Positions 42,134 to 44,205 of a DNA stretch of 44,205 bases are shown here, piece after piece. Both the position numbers and the translations under genes were made by a program. The stretch is from Planctomycetota bacterium. GTDB taxonomy: Bacteria > Planctomycetota > J058 > JAJDCQ01. The stretch lies in NCBI GenBank assembly GCA_029260755.1, contig JAJDCQ010000234.1:1-44205 (forward strand), in the 5' to 3' direction. How positions within the stretch are numbered: position 1 is the stretch's first letter; the number at the start of each line of letters is the position of its first letter. The notes below the pieces were generated by a model that did not search any database, was not told the DNA's origin, and saw only the letters and a list, made by a program, of their open reading frames with translations.

Positions 42134-43951
42134 ATGAGCATCGCGCTGACGTGCGACTGCACCAAGGCATATTCGGTCCCCGATCACTTCGCCGGACGCA
42201 AGTTCCGGTGCAAGCGGTGTGACGAGATCATCCGGGTTCCGGCCCGCAGGAAGGCGCGCAAGGCGGAGGAGGAGACCCCGAAGCCGAAGCGTCGCCGTCG
42301 CCCACGCCGCAGCCAGCGGGCCCGCGCGGGCGTCGACTGGCACGACGAGGAGGACTCGCCGACCACGGTCCGCCGTCGTCGCCGTCGCCGGACGCCGGCC
42401 GTCCTCGAGGATGACGACTCGTCGGTCGACGAGCTCGGGATCCTCGACTCCGAGCGCGAGGTCATCGAGCCGAAGCCGAAGTCGCGGAAGAAGCCCCGGC
42501 GCCGGCCCGAGGTCGTGATCGACTCGGACTCCGAGCCCGAGGTCGAGATCGCCGCCGCCGACTCGGATGACTCCGAGGAGAGTCGCCCGATCAAGCGGAC
42601 GCGGCGCGGTCGCCGGACCGATACGGTCCGGAGCAAGGGCCGGCTCGGCCTCCTGAACGATTCCGACCTCGAGGAGCTGCCGAAGCGCGGTCGCAAGGCG
42701 AAGAAGCGCCGCGTCGAGGAGCCCGAGGACGAGCTGTCGGACGAGGCGTCGAGCGTCGACAGCGAGAGCGGCGAGGCGCCGCGCGCCCGCCGTCGCCGCG
42801 GTCGCAAGAACGTCCGGACGCCCGAGCGGAGCCGCAAGCCCCGCCGGCGCGCGCGTGACGACGAGAGCGACCTCGAGTACTCCGACCCTCACCACGACCG
42901 GCCCGTCGGGAAGAAGAACCGGAAGAAGTCGCGGCCGGACAAGACCAAGACCTCGCATCGGGACGAGGAAGACGTCCGCCGTGGGAAGAAGAAGGACCGG
43001 AAGAAGGAGCTGGGCAAGAAGCTCGGCAAGAAGAAGCCGGTCGTGGCGCCGCGGGGCAAGGATGCCCGGGCGCGCGGTGGCCGTCCCGAGCAGTCCGAGG
43101 GGGACGCCGACCAGAAGAAGCAGCTCATCGTCATCGGCGCGTGCGTCGGAGCGCTCCTCCTCGTCGGGCTGATCATCGGCGCGCTCATGATGAGCGGCGG
43201 CGGCGACCCGGACGCGACGACCGCGGCCGAGAACGCGCTCACCGAGAAGTTCGAGCTCGCCGAGGGTCACCTCGGCAACGGCGTGATCGTCGAGGCGCAC
43301 AAGGCCTACATCGCCGCGATCGAGGCCGCCAAGCTCGCCGAGCGCGATGCTCCGCTCAGCGACGAGCTCGCCGACGTCCTCCGCGACGCCGAGGACAACC
43401 TCGACAAGTGCGCCGACTTCGCGGCGATCATCGAGGCGGGCGGCGCGAGCGGCAGCCCGGACGACCCCGAGCGCCGGAACCGGCTCGCGGCGATCATGGC
43501 GGCGGCGCGGGAGGACCACCCCGGATTTCAGCTCGCCGCGGTGAAGCTGCTGGCGCACGCGGCCGAGCCGGAGACGGCGCCCGTCCTCGCCGAGCTCGCC
43601 AAGTCGAAGAACAACAAGATCTCGTCCCGGGCCCGCGAGACGCTCATCAAGATGAGCGTCCCCGAAGCGCTCCCCTTCATCGAGGAGTACCTCGACGCGG
43701 ACGGGTCGGCGGGGCAGGAGCTCGCCCTGAACGCGCTCGTCGTGATGGACCACGAGGACGCCGCGCCGCTGCTGGGCCGGGCGCTCGTGAAGTTCGGCGA
43801 TCGTCCCGAGATCGCGCAGCGTCTCCTCGAGCAGCTCCGGCTCCTCGGAGACCCGCGCGCGCTCGACGACGTGAAGAAGTACGCCGAGACCGCCGAGGGT
43901 GAGCTCGTCGAGCTCGCTCAGGAGGTCATCGACCGGTCGCAGGCGGATTAG
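42134..43951 (+). CDS. zinc-ribbon / transmembrane / HEAT-like protein
   Basis: 605 residues with AGGAG seven bases before the ATG. The N-terminus is a compact Cys4 zinc ribbon (C7-x-C9 ... C26-x2-C29; CTKAYSVPDHFAGRKFRCK, then CDEIIRVPARR), a form common in Planctomycetota membrane proteins. Residues ~40-325 are disordered and highly charged, alternating Arg/Lys-rich and Asp/Glu-rich blocks. A single helix near 330-353 (LIVIGACVGALLLVGLIIGAL) is followed by a helical outside domain with a coiled stretch (KFELAEGHLGNGVIVEAHKA) and HEAT-like repeats (LAAVKLLAHAAEPETAPVLA, then ALPFIEEYL and AQRLLEQLRLLGDPRALDDV). Probably cytoplasmic zinc ribbon and outside HEAT domain. Role unknown. A GC hairpin follows the stop. 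Confidence 0.92.
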   Translation: MSIALTCDCTKAYSVPDHFAGRKFRCKRCDEIIRVPARRKARKAEEETPKPKRRRRPRRSQRARAGVDWHDEEDSPTTVRRRRRRRTPAVLEDDDSSVDELGILDSEREVIEPKPKSRKKPRRRPEVVIDSDSEPEVEIAAADSDDSEESRPIKRTRRGRRTDTVRSKGRLGLLNDSDLEELPKRGRKAKKRRVEEPEDELSDEASSVDSESGEAPRARRRRGRKNVRTPERSRKPRRRARDDESDLEYSDPHHDRPVGKKNRKKSRPDKTKTSHRDEEDVRRGKKKDRKKELGKKLGKKKPVVAPRGKDARARGGRPEQSEGDADQKKQLIVIGACVGALLLVGLIIGALMMSGGGDPDATTAAENALTEKFELAEGHLGNGVIVEAHKAYIAAIEAAKLAERDAPLSDELADVLRDAEDNLDKCADFAAIIEAGGASGSPDDPERRNRLAAIMAAAREDHPGFQLAAVKLLAHAAEPETAPVLAELAKSKNNKISSRARETLIKMSVPEALPFIEEYLDADGSAGQELALNALVVMDHEDAAPLLGRALVKFGDRPEIAQRLLEQLRLLGDPRALDDVKKYAETAEGELVELAQEVIDRSQAD

Positions 43952-43974
43952 GGGTTCGCGAGTCGGTCGAATGT

Positions 43975-43999
43975 GGGCGGCCCCGTCGCAGGGCCGCCC
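43975..43999 (+). terminator. 9-bp perfect GC hairpin after the last gene
   Basis: GGGCGGCCC (43975-43983) and GGGCCGCCC (43991-43999) with a 7-base loop, 23 bases after the stop. No T-run follows. Confidence 0.55.
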
Positions 44000-44030
44000 G
44001 CTTCATGTACGGACGTGGGCTGGTCGCGAT

Positions 44031-44089
44031 GTCGGCTTCGCCGACGATTCCTCACGCCAAGGGCGCGGAGGTGCGCCAAGTGCGCCAAG
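44031..44089. repeat. half of an octamer repeat element (CGCCAAGN type)
   Basis: A hairpin GTCGGC-ttc-GCCGAC (44031-44045) is followed by CTCACGCCAAGGGCGCGGAG and GTGCGCCAAGTGCGCCAAG. It resembles the left arm of the 12326 element. No inverted partner occurs up to the window end, 116 bases later. Bases 44090-44205 show no gene, but end in a purine-rich GAGAGGGGGGA followed by CAT, which could be the binding site of a gene starting at the edge. Confidence 0.7.
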
Positions 44090-44205
44090 AGTCTCCGGCG
44101 GAGCGTTGGTCGCGGCCGTGAGTGCCCGAAGGGGTCAGGGCGCGGGTCGGGGCCGTAACGACCGGTATGGGGAGTAGCCGCACCGGGACCCGAGAGGGGG
44201 GACAT

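Noticed and set aside
1..44205. tRNA or rRNA genes
   Set aside because: I saw no cloverleaf with a GTTCGA-type arm plus acceptor stem and no rRNA core sequences.

Overview
The window is very GC-rich DNA with dense genes, few short intergenic gaps and no rRNA, tRNA, CRISPR array or transposase that I can see. The gene content suggests a member of the Planctomycetota or a close PVC relative. The clues are a type IV pilin-like protein with an H-x9-DG motif, four large membrane-anchored Ser/Thr kinases with different accessory domains, Cys4 zinc modules placed in front of transmembrane segments, a PDZ plus squalene-cyclase-like exported protein, and minor pseudopilins with no secretion ATPase beside them. 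The lineage call is inference; no marker gene such as 16S is present.

Layout: (1) 169-885, exported pilin-like protein. (2) 1356-6590, a giant membrane protein with 18 tandem four-cysteine modules, the strangest protein here. (3) 6818-9292, four small genes: a thioredoxin-like [2Fe-2S] ferredoxin, a possible tandem CMD/AhpD-fold protein, an exported protein and an unknown. (4) 9384-12263, a WD40-fused kinase. (5) 12456-15518 (minus strand), a MarR regulator followed by two acyl-CoA dehydrogenases, one lacking the usual catalytic glutamate, behind a strong promoter and a concentric double palindrome. (6) 15628-23551, PEGA lipoprotein plus two receptor-like kinases in one operon. (7) 23680-24239, a 40-residue basic protein and a His-rich lipoprotein, convergent. 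(8) 24422-27412, phosphoenolpyruvate carboxylase. (9) 27505-31510, a degenerate kinase and a membrane-anchored TPR-like partner. (10) 31593-38996, an export/pseudopilin locus: PDZ-cyclase-fold protein, GspJ/PilW-like pseudopilin, a 54-residue exported Cys-Cys/Pro peptide with its own consensus promoter and terminator, a GspK-like protein carrying a LamG-like domain, and an exported protein. (11) 39275-41981, ABC-2 type exporter (permease, ATPase, permease) with overlapping genes. (12) 42134-43951, a zinc-ribbon/TM/HEAT-like protein.

Two themes tie the window together. First, most large proteins share one plan: a cytoplasmic signalling or zinc-binding part, one transmembrane helix, and an extracytoplasmic sensor-like part. 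Second, a family of long inverted-repeat elements built from octamers (CACGGAGN or CGCAAAGG), with small GCTCGCC-N3-GGCGAGC side hairpins, sits just downstream of gene 3' ends at six places. The best candidates for something undescribed are the 18-module zinc protein, the small exported peptide nested between the two minor pseudopilin genes, and this repeat family.
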